Assembly (NCBI GenBank): GCA_963932145.1
Contig: OZ010611.1
Location: 60,924,052-60,988,051, forward strand
Direction: 5' to 3'
DNA length: 64,000 bases
Source: Acanthosepion lycidas
Lineage: Eukaryota; Mollusca; Cephalopoda; Sepiida; Sepiidae
The notes below the pieces were generated by a model. The model was given only the letters and a program-made list of their open reading frames with translations. It searched no databases and had not been told where the DNA came from. Within the stretch, counting starts at the first letter, position 1; every line of letters begins with the position of its first letter. Shown here piece by piece: positions 23,121 through 35,000 of the stretch. The position numbers and the translations under genes were made by a program.

Positions 23121-23564
23121 TTAGTAATAATAAAAACCACAAAAACAGAAAGTGCTTTCTTATTGTCATAACAATTCCTGTAGATTGAAATTTATCTCTG
23201 AAGGTGTTCAAAAAAGTATCCAAATACAAAGATCTTGAAGTTGAAATCTAAAAAGAAGTGGCACATGAGAACATCAATAATTCCAGTTGTGATTGAAACC
23301 GACTGTTTGATTGGAAAAGATTCCGATAAACTTATTGAAAGGGTTCCTGGTAGCAGAAGCCTTAAAGCAATACAAATAATGATACTCTCAAGTACAGCTC
23401 ACACATTACGAAGAGCTTTATCTATAGAAAATTTGGGATAACTTATTTTTTTGTTTTTGTTTTTTTCGAAAAACGATCAGTGGAAAATGGCATGAAGTTC
23501 TTTCTGACCATTGGTCACTGGTTGGAACCCAGAAAGAAAATGTGTATATAACAGAAACCAAAGG

Positions 23565-23632
<68 letters not shown>
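23120..23632 (+). pseudogene. R2/NeSL-type LINE copy B: 3' end only, with (AAT)n tail
   Basis: Repeats the last ~450 bases of copy A in direct orientation. From about 23127 it reads KTTKTESAFLLS, NTKILKLKSKKKWHMRTS, IIPVVIETD and SRSLKAIQIMILSSTAHTLR. The untranslated GGTTGGAACCCAGAAAGAAAATG and GGATATAATAATAAT tail follow. The same tail motif in copy A (near 23070-23130: TTGGAACCCGAAAAG, AGTAATAATAAA) fixes the natural 3' end of this family at an AAT microsatellite. It is 5'-truncated. Confidence 0.75.
23567..23632. repeat. (AAT)n microsatellite
   Basis: About 22 uninterrupted AAT units forming the tail of LINE copy B. Confidence 0.9.
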
Positions 23633-23634
<2 letters not shown>

Positions 23635-23964
23635 GCAATAGCAACCACATGGTTAGTAAACCTTAACAAAAAATTAGCTAATATGCTCTCGGCTAATTCG
23701 GCAAACTTAGGAACATATTATCAATATGACTTTCTTAATAATTTAATTCAAGTGTTTAAATTTTATCCAGATTTTTTTTTTCACATTTTTGAAGCTGTCA
23801 TATATTTATTTCATTTAATATTTCACGAAGTTGATTTGAAAATATTTTTGACAGCACTGATTGAAGGCATAAGAGGGGGAGAAAAACGATGCATAAACTA
23901 ACGAGCGAGGTTGAGCAAATGAAGGGCGGAGCAAAAAGCCATTAACGAAGGGCCACGAACGCCT

Positions 23965-24700
23965 ACAGCGCCTAGATGAATTTGAAGAAGAATTTGAGGA
24001 GGTAGAAGAAGAATTTGAAGAAGAAGAATTGGAAGAATTTGAAGAAGCATTGGAAGGAGTCGAAGAACTTATAGAAGAATTTGATGACGAAGAATTTGAA
24101 GAAGAAGAATTATTGTAGAAGAAAAAGAATTTGAAGAATTTGAAGAAAACAATTTGAAGAAGAATTTGAAGAAGAATTTGAAGAAGAAGAATTTGAAGAA
24201 TTTGAGGAAGAATTTGAAGAAGGAGAAATTTGAAGAAGAAGAATTTGAAGAATTTGAAGAAAAAGAATTTGAAGAAAAATTTGAAGAAGATCTGCTTAGT
24301 TTTCATTTATCCACACAGTATTCGAAGAGAAATTTGAAGAGAAATTTGAAGAATAAGAAGAATTTGAAGAAGAAAAAGAAGAATTTGAAGAATTTGAAGT
24401 ATTTGAAGAAGAAGAATTTGAGGAAGAATTTAAAGAAGAAGAATTTGATGAAGAAGAATTTGAAGAATTTGAAGAAGAAGAATTTGAAGAAGAATTTGAA
24501 GAAGAAGAATTTGAAGAATTTGAAGAAGTTGAAGAAGAAGAATTTGAAGAAGAAGAATTTGAACAGTTTGAAGAAGAATTTGAAGAAGAAGAATTTGAAG
24601 AAGAAGAAGAATTTGAAGAAGAAGAATTTGAAGACGAATTTGAAGAAGAAGAAGAAGAATTTGAAGAAGAAGAAGAAGAAGAAGAAGAAGAAGAAGAATT

Positions 24701-24712
<12 letters not shown>
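23965..24712. repeat. AAGAAGAATTTG-type purine-rich satellite
   Basis: Irregular array of GAAGAAGAATTTGAA-like units of 9-15 bases over about 750 bases, with a unique interruption at 24288-24325 (CTGCTTAGTTTTCATTTATC). All three plus frames are nearly stop-free: one reads Lys-Lys-Asn-Leu, another Glu-Glu-Phe. The minus strand gives Phe-rich peptide. It ends in (AAT)n at 24706-24737, at the edge of LINE copy C. Confidence 0.9.
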
Positions 24713-24729
<17 letters not shown>

Positions 24730-24736
<7 letters not shown>

Positions 24737-26406
24737 GTAATAAAGGTATTACATACCTCATACCAAAAACAACTGAAACAGACGATCCGAAAAATTATAG
24801 ACCGATAACATGTCTTTCCACAACGTATAAGTTGATCACGTCTGTACTGACGAACCGTACTTACTCCTTCTTCGAAACAAACAGCATTCTCCCGCTGGAA
24901 CAGAAGGGATGCAGTAGAGGTTCATATGGCTGCAAAGATCAACTTCTGATAAATAAAATGATCCTGGAAAATTGCAGGAGACGACGCAGAAATCTCAGTG
25001 CAGCGTGGATTGATTATCGTAAAGCCTTTGATAGTGTTCCACATTCTTGGATCCTTAAGGCTTTGGAAATGTACAAAGTCTCCCCTGTGGTATTAAACTT
25101 TCTTAAGCACAGCATGGGGATGTGGAACACAAAACTATACCTTAGACACACCGGGGGCACTGCTATATCCAACCGTCTGAATATCCGACGTGGAATTTTT
25201 CAAGGAGACTCTCTGTCACCCCTTCTGTTTTGTTTATCCTTAACCCCTCTTACACATGAACTGAACAACAGTAGCTATGGTTACAAAATAAATAAGAAAA
25301 TTTTCAATCACCTACTATACATGGATGATCTCAAACTCTTTGCCAAAGACGACAATGAGTTGAAAGGCCTCCTCAATATTGTAAAATACTTTAGTGACGA
25401 CATAGGTATGGACTTCGGATTAGATAAATGTGCAAAAGTAACATTCAAGAAAGGTAGAATTACAGAAACACCCTCAATAGATTTAGATTTTGTCACAAAG
25501 ATTAGGGAATTGGTGCATGAAGAAGCTTATAAGTACCTAGGAATTAGCGAAGGAGATGGCATACAACACCCCCAAATGAAAGAAAAAATAAGAAAAGAGT
25601 ACTACAGGCGTGTACGTCTGATACTAAATACTGAACTAAACTCAAAAAATAGAATATCAGCTATAAACACATTGGCTGTCCCAGTGGTGCATTACAGCTT
25701 TAATGCCCTTAACTGGACCATAGCTGAAATTAAGCGAATGGACGCCAAAACGAGAAAGCTTCTCACTTGCTATCGCATGCATCATCCCAAAGCTGATGTT
25801 GATCGTCTGTATGTGCCCAGATCCGAAGGAGGCAGAGGATTAGTTCAACTAGAACTGTCCTACAAAACTACAACAATTGGCCTCCAAAAATACTTGGAAA
25901 CTACAGAAGACTGGATGATGGTATGCGTCAAGGAACATGAAAGTAGTAAGCGTCTTTACTCCGTAATGAAAGAAGCCAACAAATTCAAACTGGAGCTTCA
26001 AATGGGCGTAGAGATGCAACTACAGCACAATACACCGGCTGAAACTGCAAAATACCTGAAAAAGACAGCAAAGACGAATGCAACCGACCAGATACAGAAG
26101 CGATGGCAAGATAAACCGCTTCATGGCCAATACTCTGCCCGTATCAACCAAGCTGATGTAGACAAAACCCGTACCCATCAGTGGCTACGCAGTGCAGGGT
26201 TGAAAGCGGAAACTGAAGGTTTTATCCTTGCTGCGCAGGACCAATGCTTGCTAACTAGGAATTATCAAGCACATATACTAAAATACTGTGTCAGCCCAAA
26301 ATGCAGATTCTGTGATAAATATCCAGAAACGATTGATCATCTTGTATCAGGTTGCACGATGTTGGCACCCACTGAATATAAAACCCGAAGTAATATAATA
26401 CTATAA
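24730..26406 (+). pseudogene. R2/NeSL-type LINE copy C: long reverse transcriptase ORF, 3'-truncated
   Basis: The open frame runs unbroken from 24154, but its first ~190 codons are satellite. The element itself starts near 24730. RT motifs in order: DPKNYRPITCLS (from 24784), AAWIDYRKAFDSVPHSWI (motif A, Asp at 25012), RRGIFQGDSLSPLLF (motif B), YMDD at 25318-25329 (motif C), and FGLDKCAKVTF and YKYLGI (motifs D/E). After a thumb-like region with MHHPKADVDRLYVPRSEG comes a C-x2-C-x8-H-x4-C knuckle, CRFCDKYPETIDHLVSGC, at 26302-26355. In the family this is followed by the restriction-like endonuclease. Here it is lost, because the copy breaks off at YKTRSNIIL into AT-rich sequence at about 26395. 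The N-terminal DNA-binding region is also missing. The intact 1.6-kb frame suggests a fairly recent insertion. Confidence 0.85.
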
Positions 26407-26409
26407 TAT

Positions 26410-26870
26410 AATATAAATAATGGGAAATTCACAATATTCTTGGTATATTTGGAAACAATGTCATCGGGTGAAAGATTAACAGATCGCTTTTTGGTGCCTT
26501 TCTCGGACATACAAGATCTAAATGAGGTCTGAAGTGTCTTTCAAGTGTTAAACAAAGTATTAAGAAACAGGATATTTTCAAAGTAATGTACTGAACTGCT
26601 ATATGATCCTTCCTTCTATAAAGAAAAAAATGAATATCGAACAATCTCCTCACAGACGAAGAGGAGACCTGAAGTAAGAGAGGGAGACGGAGAATACCAT
26701 GAGCCGAATTATGGGAGTAACGGGCGGAAGATTTAAGGAAAATGAAAAGAAAATGGACACTTGTCTTAAGAATCAGAGACTGTTGAAATTTCAAAGAAGC
26801 CTAATAAGGCGTTGTACAATTTAACCTACAGAACATACCGATGGTAATAAGTGCGGAGGGTAGCATCAAA
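26410..26870. other. Unassigned sequence
   Basis: No recognised motif. A 121-codon minus-strand open frame (26429-26794) resembles no family I know and is probably chance. Confidence 0.4.
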
Positions 26871-27810
26871 TAATTTACCTAACAAAGGATAGGAAGTAGT
26901 GGAGGGCGATGACCAACCTACATAACGAGCTTGATTAAATGACTGGCAGAAGCGGGACTGTGAGTAGAAACATTGGTATGAACATTGTCCAGATCAGCAA
27001 TGGATAGGAAGTTGTGGAGAGCCATAACCAATCTGCATAACGACCTTGAATAAATGAATGGCAGAAGAGAGACTGGTGATGAACATTATTTAGAGCAGCA
27101 AACGATAGGAAGTTGTGGAGAGTCCTATCTAACCTAGTTAATGAACTTGTGTAAGTAGATGGCAGAACTGAGTATGACAGGGATTAGAAAGAGACACATA
27201 TTGTTTAGAGCTACAAAAGATAGGAAATTGTGGAGAGCCATGACCAACCTACCTAACGAGCTTTTGTAAATTAATAGCGGAAACGGGAGTAGGAAGGGTA
27301 ACAACGAAGCTACAAAGGATAAGAAGTTGTGGAGAGCCATGACCAACCTACCTAACGAGCTTGTGTAAATGAATGGCAGAAATGAGAGTAGGAAGGACAA
27401 CAAGGAGATTAACATTGTTTTTGAGCTACAGAAGAAAGGAAGTTGTGGAGAGCTATGATCAGCCTAGTTAATGAACTTGTGTAAATGAATGGCAGAATTT
27501 GGAGTGGCAGGGATTAGAAAAGGACAAACATTGTTTAGCGCTACAAAAGATAGGAAGTTGTGGAGATCCATGATCAACCTAGTTAAAGAACTTGCGTAAA
27601 TGAATAGTAGAACTGGGAGTGGGAGCGATTAGAAAGGGACAAACATTGTTTAGAGCTACAAAGGATAGGAAGTTGTGGAGAGCCATAACCAACCTCCCTA
27701 ACGAGCTTGTGTAAAAGAATGGTAGAACTAGTAGTGGGAAGGACAGGAAGGAGATTAATGTTGTTTTTGAGCTACAAAAGATGGGATGTTGTGGAGAATC
27801 ATAGACTATT
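26870..27810. repeat. ~116-bp satellite derived from a LINE 3' end
   Basis: Nine diverged units, marked by GTTGTGGAGAGCCATGACCA at about 26892, 27011, 27112, 27228, 27326, 27442, 27557, 27672 and 27788 (spacing 98-119, usually 115-116). The unit encodes RATKDRKLWRAM, which matches the C-terminal LRATRDKGKWREM of the LINE remnant at 52402-52850. The same unit, on the opposite strand, forms the 145-bp satellite at 58655-60075. Confidence 0.9.
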
Positions 27811-27889
27811 ATTTAAAGCAGCGTATCGTAATAGAAACTTAAAAAATAGTAAAAGAAGACAAAAAAACAAAAGATGAAAGTGAGAAAAA

Positions 27890-27890
27890 C

Positions 27891-27928
<38 letters not shown>

Positions 27929-27965
27929 GTAGAGAGAGAGACATAGAGAGAAGGATATAGAGAGA
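27890..27965. repeat. (GATA)n microsatellite
   Basis: GATA units followed by GAGA. Confidence 0.85.
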
Positions 27966-28074
27966 AGTATCTATGAAATTCTCTATGAAGAGGAATCTTG
28001 GCTTCTAGAAATTGGTTCCCTGTGTTGCGCTAGACAATATTTCTCGGCAGGGCGATCTTAAATATTTATAAATT

Positions 28075-28720
28075 TACCATTCGTCTTTGCTTTTAATATT
28101 GCTACCACTTCTGGTTTGGTGTTCCCGCTATATACAAGAGATTCTTTATAAAATCCAAAGAAGAATCTGCAATTTTAATAGCCCTGACCTGGCATCACGG
28201 CTTCAATCTATCACACCGTCGTACGTAGCTCTCCTGTGCTTTTTTTATATAAATATCTTAATGGTAATTGTTCTGTTGAACTTTGCGATGTAGACTTTAT
28301 GAATTTAAGCGCAGTACTAGATTGGCGGCAAGGTCTCATCTTTATACAACTGAAATCTCTATATGTAACCGCAATCCTTCACTATAGTACCCAGACTTTA
28401 GGAATTTAAGCGCATTACGAGATTGGCGGCAAGGTCTCATCAATTAACAATTGAATTGGCTAGATGTAACCGTAAGTTCTATGCTAACAGTTTCTTCTAT
28501 CGCACTTCTCGCTTGTGGAACTCTCTTCCGGCTTCCTGTATCCTAGTCAATTTTGACCTTCAAAAATTTCAATGTCAATCGTTATCTTCTGTCTTCTTAA
28601 TTCTTATTCTTTTATCGTCCTCTCTTCTTTATAGTAGTTTTTTTTTTCTAACACTCAGTAAAACCTTAGTGGCATTATTGCCTTGCTTGGGTGAAATAAT
28701 TAAAAATGGTTAGGCAAAGT
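28075..28720 (+). pseudogene. Jockey-like LINE 3' end with internal duplication
   Basis: Pieces: CSRYIQEILYKIQRRICNFN, SPDLASRLQS, a GNCSVELCDVDFMNLSAVL slip, and then the PRL.EFKRITRLAARSH segment appears twice (28290-28340 and 28390-28445). It continues LTIELARCNRKFYANSFFYR, TSRLWNSLPASCILVNFDLQ and KF.CQSLSSVFLI. The tail GTGGCATTATTGCCTTGCTTGGGTGAAATAATTAAAAATGG marks the 3' end. This is the most complete C-terminal stretch of this family in the window. Confidence 0.8.
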
Positions 28721-29459
28721 TTACGATTAGATATAATTTTCACGGGTTTAATATAACGAAATATATGTAATAAATTATTGCATCGGCAACTCAGAAATAA
28801 AAACAAAAGATTTAATAAAATATCACAAGTTTCATCCGGACAAGATCAAGTAAATGAAAGTTTTTCTGCGAAAACAACTGATAAAGACAGGATCGAAAGC
28901 CTGAACCTCTTGAGGCTTTTGAATGACAACTTCATCGAGTAGCAAGAAAGCAATAAAGATGAACGCACAAGATCTAATAAGATGCGGGTTGAAGTAAGAT
29001 AGAATTCGGTGGGTGTGGTGTCGAAGAGAATGATCCCATTATTTGATTGGTTGGTTAGGATTTTACCATGTTTTGTCGTCTTTCTCCTAGGTATTTTCGG
29101 CGTTTCTAGTTCATGATATTAGCGGAATTAGTTCTTAAAAGACAACAATGTGCAAAATGCGTTTTAAAAAAAAAACAAAAGAAAAACATTAAAAAAAGTA
29201 AATAAAACTGTCTCGAGGCAGTCGAGTCGTCTGCCATAGTTTGCACGGGAGATAACTCTCAGCCTATCTTGTTATATCTGTCGAACCCAATTAGTGCTGC
29301 TTTTGGCAAAATCATTTAATGTCTGTGTGCATTTGTCTGTTCGTCTCTCTGCCACTGTCTTTTCGTACGCGCCAATTTTTCTTTATTTATCAATCGAATT
29401 CACCTTTCTTGATCTATATCAGCTTGTTTATATTTATTTATAAGCATGTCTACCTATAT

Positions 29460-29662
29460 AGATATATATATATATCAGCCCATCTCAAACTTGTGCATAT
29501 CTATCTATCTATCTATCTATCTATCCATCTATCTATCTATCTATCTATCTATATCTGTTCCGGTGTATATATTTATCTCAGTCTGTTCCTATCTAATCAT
29601 ATGAGAGACCCCTTTCAGCCTTCTATCAGCGTGGCTGATACTAACCTATCCGAATCTCTTCA

Positions 29663-29721
<59 letters not shown>

Positions 29722-29775
29722 TTCAGTCTGTATTTTAATATCTATCTAGGTCTTTTCATCATGTAAGTATTTTCA

Positions 29776-29840
<65 letters not shown>

Positions 29841-29948
29841 CTGTTCCGGTGTATATATTTATCTCAGTCTGTTCCTATCTAATCATATGAAAGACCCCTT
29901 TCAGCCTTCTATCAGCGTGGCTGATACTAACCTATCCGAATCTCTTCA

Positions 29949-30015
<67 letters not shown>

Positions 30016-30069
30016 TTCAGTCTGTATTTTAATATCTATCTAGGTCTTTTCATCATGTAAGTATTTTCA

Positions 30070-30130
<61 letters not shown>

Positions 30131-30238
30131 CTGTTCCGGTGTATATATTTATCTCAGTCTGTTCCTATCTAATCATATGAGAGACCCCTTTCAGCCTTCT
30201 ATCAGCGTGGCTGATACTAACCTATCCGAATCTCTTCA

Positions 30239-30277
<39 letters not shown>

Positions 30278-30331
30278 TTCAGTCTGTATTTTAATATCTA
30301 TCTAGGTCTTTTCATCATGTAAGTATTTTCA

Positions 30332-30405
<74 letters not shown>

Positions 30406-30440
30406 AATCTGTCCGTGTCTATATATTTATCTCAGTCTGT
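29460..30440. repeat. (TATC)n composite satellite containing a LINE scrap
   Basis: Three near-identical composite units of about 300 bases. Each has a (TATC)n block, TTTCAGTCTGTATTTTAATA, a second (TATC)n block, then CTGTTCCGGTGTATATATTT and GCGTGGCTGATACTAACC. The last piece encodes SISVADTNLSES, close to SISMADANLQES in the LINE at 30450-30975. A bit of LINE was therefore amplified together with the microsatellite. Confidence 0.9.
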
Positions 30441-30449
30441 TCATATCTA

Positions 30450-30975
30450 ATCATCTTAGAGAGCCCTTTCTGCCTTCCATCAGTATGGCTGATGCTAACC
30501 TTCAGGAGAGTGACTCATTGTGCCTTCCCGCGTTAATATTCTCGGTTGACATGAATTGGAATGATGATATTGAATCCATTGCTAGGTCAGCTGCTAATAC
30601 AGTTGGTTCAATCTGTCCGCCTGGATAATTTTCTCTCCAGAATCTATCTTATACATTTATATGTCTATCATTCGTTCATACTTACAATGTTGCTGTCGCA
30701 TATGGCCCGTTGCTCAATGACTTTGACACGACCGTTAAGTCGCGTCACTGTGCCTTTTCTATAAATACTTTCATACTAATTTTTCGGATGAGCTTTTAAC
30801 TATGGTACCTAGACTTTATCTATGTAAGCGTAGTACTAGACTAGCAACAAGATCTCATCGATTTACAGTTGAAGTGGTTAGATATGACCGTATGTTCTAT
30901 GCTAGCAGTTTCTTTTCTCGCACTTCTCACTTGTGGAACTCTCTTCTGGTGCCATGCTTTCCAGCCAACATCACT
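30450..30975 (+). pseudogene. Jockey-like LINE C-terminal fragment
   Basis: Pieces in order: LPSISMADANLQESDSLCLP, FSVDMNWNDDIESIARSAAN, a strongly decayed IGPDL/HRR region, [40 protein letters not shown] and [17 protein letters not shown]. It reaches further upstream than the other copies. It ends abruptly at a TATC array at 30977. Confidence 0.75.
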
Positions 30976-30976
30976 T

Positions 30977-30978
30977 CA

Positions 30979-31047
<69 letters not shown>

Positions 31048-31140
31048 CAGTCTGTCCATATCAATCTATCTATCTATCTATCTATCTATCTATTTTGCAC
31101 AGGTCATGTCTGTCTCAGTCTGTTCATCTGTTTCCGTAGG

Positions 31141-31196
<56 letters not shown>

Positions 31197-31207
31197 CAGT
31201 CTGTCCA

Positions 31208-31238
<31 letters not shown>

Positions 31239-31285
31239 TTTGCACAGGTCATGTCTGTCTCAGTCTGTTCATCTGTTTCCGTAGG

Positions 31286-31337
<52 letters not shown>

Positions 31338-31422
31338 CAGTCTGTCCATATCTATCTATCTATCTATCTATCTATTTTACACAGGTCATGTCTGTCTCAG
31401 TCTGTTCATCTGTTTCCGTAGG

Positions 31423-31516
<94 letters not shown>

Positions 31517-31569
31517 TGCACATGTCATGTCTATCTCAGTCTGTTCATCTAACTGTTTTCGTAGGATCA

Positions 31570-31606
<37 letters not shown>

Positions 31607-31660
31607 CAGTCTGTTCATATCTATCTATCTATCTATCTATTTTGCACAGATCGTGTCTGT
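30977..31660. repeat. (TATC)n composite repeat, five units
   Basis: TATC blocks alternate with CTCAGTCTGTCCATATC and with TTGCACAGGTCATGTCTGTC...TTTCCGTAGGA. Units start near 31020, 31185, 31320, 31480 and 31600. A (TC)n/(TA)n patch lies at 31473-31516. Confidence 0.9.
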
Positions 31661-31699
31661 CTCAGGCTGTTCATCTATGTCACTTCCTTTTTTCCATTT

Positions 31700-32639
31700 G
31701 TTTGAGAAAAAGAAACAACAAATATACATAAAGCCAAAAGCTGACGGAGTCAAACAACAGGTGTTTGTTGATATCTGTTTGGTGAAGGATCGGTGAGCTG
31801 TTTAAGGGGTGGTTAGACTGGAGAAATTCCTTGTCGATAACAACAGTCAAAAGTTTAGGTACATCATTTCTAAGCCTTCTAAGAGTGAAGGGTGGAGGAG
31901 GAAAGGAGGGAGTAGGAGATAGTAATAAGATAAAGGGGATAGGAGGGATAAATTCAAACGATATTTATAGTAGTATAGTAGGAATGTTGCTTTTTGTTAT
32001 TATAAAAAACGAGTTAAATCGATGAAAGTGTTTCGTAAATTAAGAAATTTAGAGGTGATGATTTTTTTTCTTGGTATGTTGAATATATAAGTTTTTCGGG
32101 TTTGAAAAAAAATCAGTTATGATTTAGAAATTAAAATATAAGTAAAAGAGTATATAAAAAGTATGTCATATTAATATATTTTTTTATAATCTAATTTTGA
32201 TATATTGTCGGACAGTATAACATGTAGAATAAGTATGGGTATAAAACAATTTATCTGAAAGTATTACTAGTATTATATGTGTACAAAACAAAAAAAAAGC
32301 GCAGTACTAGAATTCATAAACTAAGATAAATTAGTGGAGAGGGTATATAAGAGGGTAGGAAGCATATGGAAGCAGGTGAGTTATAATTTTAAACGTTCAG
32401 AGTTATGGATTTAAGAATTTAGCTAGATTGTAATATTTTATTTTAATTTTGATTCTCAGCAGTCGAGGTGCAATTGAAATGCACCGAAACGAAGTTGTAT
32501 CTTTGTAGTGAGTAAATGTTTTTGTCTATATCCCAAAATTATAATAAATAATTGTCGCTTTACTATAAGTATCGAGCCCTCTTTTGGATTAATGTTGTGC
32601 ACGTTAGAATTTATATATTATTTTCGTTCTCATTGCATC

Positions 32640-32640
<1 letters not shown>
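31700..32640. other. AT-rich DNA without a recognised gene
   Basis: No motif recognised apart from a stray GCGCAGTACTAG near 32299 that may be a scrap of the Jockey-like LINE. Confidence 0.4.
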
Positions 32641-32719
<79 letters not shown>

Positions 32720-32954
32720 CAAAACCTACCCACATTTCTCACCCACACAAGACAGGCATGCTTACGGAGGTGTTGAGGCCTCACACTTATACACACACCC
32801 ACACGAACATACACACTTACACACATCATACACCCACTCCCTAATGAGCCAAATGATAACACACACACCACAGCAATACACACGCTTACACATATACTCA
32901 CTCACTCCCTAAGAACCAAATAACACACGCACTTAACAGACACACATCCTCTTT

Positions 32955-33345
32955 CCAGAACCAATAAAACTGTCAAACTGACCAGGGGAATCCAGATCAG
33001 CATGAATCCATCCAGCTCTTATCTTAAGTAACAACTTAAAAGAGACTGTTTGACCAACACAAGGGATGTTAAAAGATTCATGTTAAAAAGATAAAAAATT
33101 TATGTTAAAAAGATAAAAAAACAAATGAAAACTACAGACAAAGGTTCATTTTCTCCATCAAGACATTCATTTCTGTAGTTTACTGCTACCATCAAGCAGA
33201 AATATTTCTTCTCCTGATGATGGCCATTTTGGCCGAAACTAGTCGAGGAATCTAAATGAAATAATAATTTAAAAAAAAACGAAAGAATATTAATCTACAA
33301 CCCAGTGTGTCTGAAGATTTTAATTTTTAATATTTTTTATTGTTC
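32955..33345 (+). repeat. ~390-bp dispersed repeat with hammerhead-like motif, copy 2
   Basis: Direct copy of 6620-7000, with a short internal duplication (AAAAAGATAAAAAATTTATG near 33090-33110). It is preceded by CA-rich sequence and followed by (CA)n at 33350-33366. Confidence 0.75.
33209..33249 (+). ncRNA. Hammerhead-ribozyme-like motif, best-preserved core
   Basis: CTGATGA at 33214-33220 and GAAA at 33235-33238 are both canonical. Helix II is GGCC (33222-33225) with GGCC (33231-33234) around ATTTT, with one extra T at 33221. C-TA-G then leads to GTC at 33242-33244, the preferred cleavage triplet. Helix I could form between TTCTC (33209-33213) and GAGGA (33245-33249), five pairs including one G-U. 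The minimal or dimer-type helix III (CTAG) is like that reported for small retroelement hammerheads. Self-cleavage is predicted, not shown. Confidence 0.6.
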
Positions 33346-34249
33346 AGTACACACACACACACACATCGTGGAAGCATCGTGCTGAATTAGCCTTTACGCA
33401 AAACCGGAAACCCAATCCTAAACAGGAAACCGGGAATAAACCTCTACTCCCGTTCATAAGACTTAGGGGGAGTTTGAGCCGGACGATAGGCGTGCTATCT
33501 ACCTCTATTTAGGAAAAAAAATTATTTAGCCAAATTACTTTAATTTACATGTTCAAAGTTTGCTAAGAACAAAAAACAAGTTTTGATTTCAAATCAATAT
33601 TTTATTTTCTAAGTTAGTCAGTCTAGAAAGCTGTGGAGATTTGTTCTGGGAATTAGTGATCTCGTCTCCGTTAAAAACTCAGGATGACCCCCAGAGATAA
33701 AAGAAGTAATCTTGGATGTAACTATATTTGTCCAGTTCTCTTAAGACAGTGCACTGAAATTTGATTATGTTCTACCTTTTTAAAACGCAGCTTAGCCAAC
33801 ACACAGCGCCAAGCGCATGTTACCTGATGGCTGATTAGACAAAGAACTTAACATTCGACTACTATTAACGTTTTCTGAAAAATAACCAGACAGAATTTTG
33901 CAGAATCTGCCTGAAATGCTTTAAGAACAACGCCACATGCCGCCAATATTGATGTCTTCTTAATCATTGTGCTCCAGCCTCATCTGCTTCTCCAAAACGG
34001 AGTAAGTCAAAAGCTTCCAGCGCATGCGCAGGATTCCAGACGCACATTCTGAAATATATGAAAGCGGACATAGTCGTTTCTGTCACGGAACGGCATTAAT
34101 GGCGGAGAAGAGAGCTAAAAAAGGACAGATTTTTGGCGAATAAAGTCAATGGTCGATGTTTCGTGAGAAATTGAGACACGTTATTGAGAACTTGATTTCT
34201 TCTCTTGTCTTTAGAAACGCTACAGTCAAAAAACAAAATAAAATAAATG

Positions 34250-35000
34250 TAAATATCTGTCTGAGATGAGATGTTCTAATTACTTACAGTATTTGCAATG
34301 TTCCGATTGTTGCCCTCATCGTTATTGTCATATTCCCGACGTTTCGGTCATTATACGCTACTGTCTTCTTCAGGATCTGTCGATATTTCTGAGATGAATT
34401 ATTGTATTTACTTACACTATTTGCATTGTTCGGACTGTTGCCGACATCTTTATTGTCATATTCACGACGTTTCGGCCGTTATACGCTCGGGTCTTCTTCA
34501 GGATCTGTCGATGTTTCTGAGATGAATTATTGTAATTACTTACACTATTTGCAATGTCCAGACTGTTTCCCTCATCGTTATTGTCATATCCACGACGTTT
34601 CGGCCATTATACGGTCCGGTCTTCTTCAGGATCTGTCGATATTTCTGAGATGAATTATTGTAATTACTTACACTATTTGCAATGTCCAGACTGTTTCCCT
34701 CATCGTTATTGTCATATCCACGACGTTTCGGCCATTATGCGGTCCGGTCTTCTTCAGGATCTGTCGATATTTCTGAGATGAATTATTGTAATTACTTACA
34801 CTATTTGAAATGTCCAGACTGTTTCCCTCATCGTTATTGTCATATCCACGACGTTTTGGCCATTATACGGTCCGGTTTTCTTCAGGATCTGTCTATATTT
34901 CTGAGATGAATTATTTTAATTATTTACACTATTTACAATGTTCTGACTGTTGTCCTCATTTTTATTTACGTATTCGGCCGTTGTACGATCCGGCCTTTTT
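34250..35000. repeat. 128-bp satellite containing a hammerhead-like hairpin
   Basis: About six units with a spacing of 128 bases in the central copies (34554, 34682, 34810). Each unit has CACGACGTTTCGGCCATTAT, then CTTCTTCAGGATCTGTCG and GAGATGAATTATTGTAATTA. Read on the minus strand it gives CTGAAGA...GGCC-GAAAC-GTCG. The last unit merges into the inverted repeat at 34960-35420. Confidence 0.95.

Noticed and set aside
23815-24761. Phe/Lys-rich and Ser/Asn-rich minus-strand frames of 150-163 codons
   Set aside because: They are complements of the AAGAAGAATTTG-type satellite.
29460-31660. Regular array that might be taken for a CRISPR
   Set aside because: This is an animal genome. The spacer-like parts are themselves repeated and the repeat is a TATC microsatellite.
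34298-34909. Repeated ~75-codon frames with Arg/Phe/Ser
   Set aside because: They come from the 128-bp satellite; repetition of the DNA explains their similarity.
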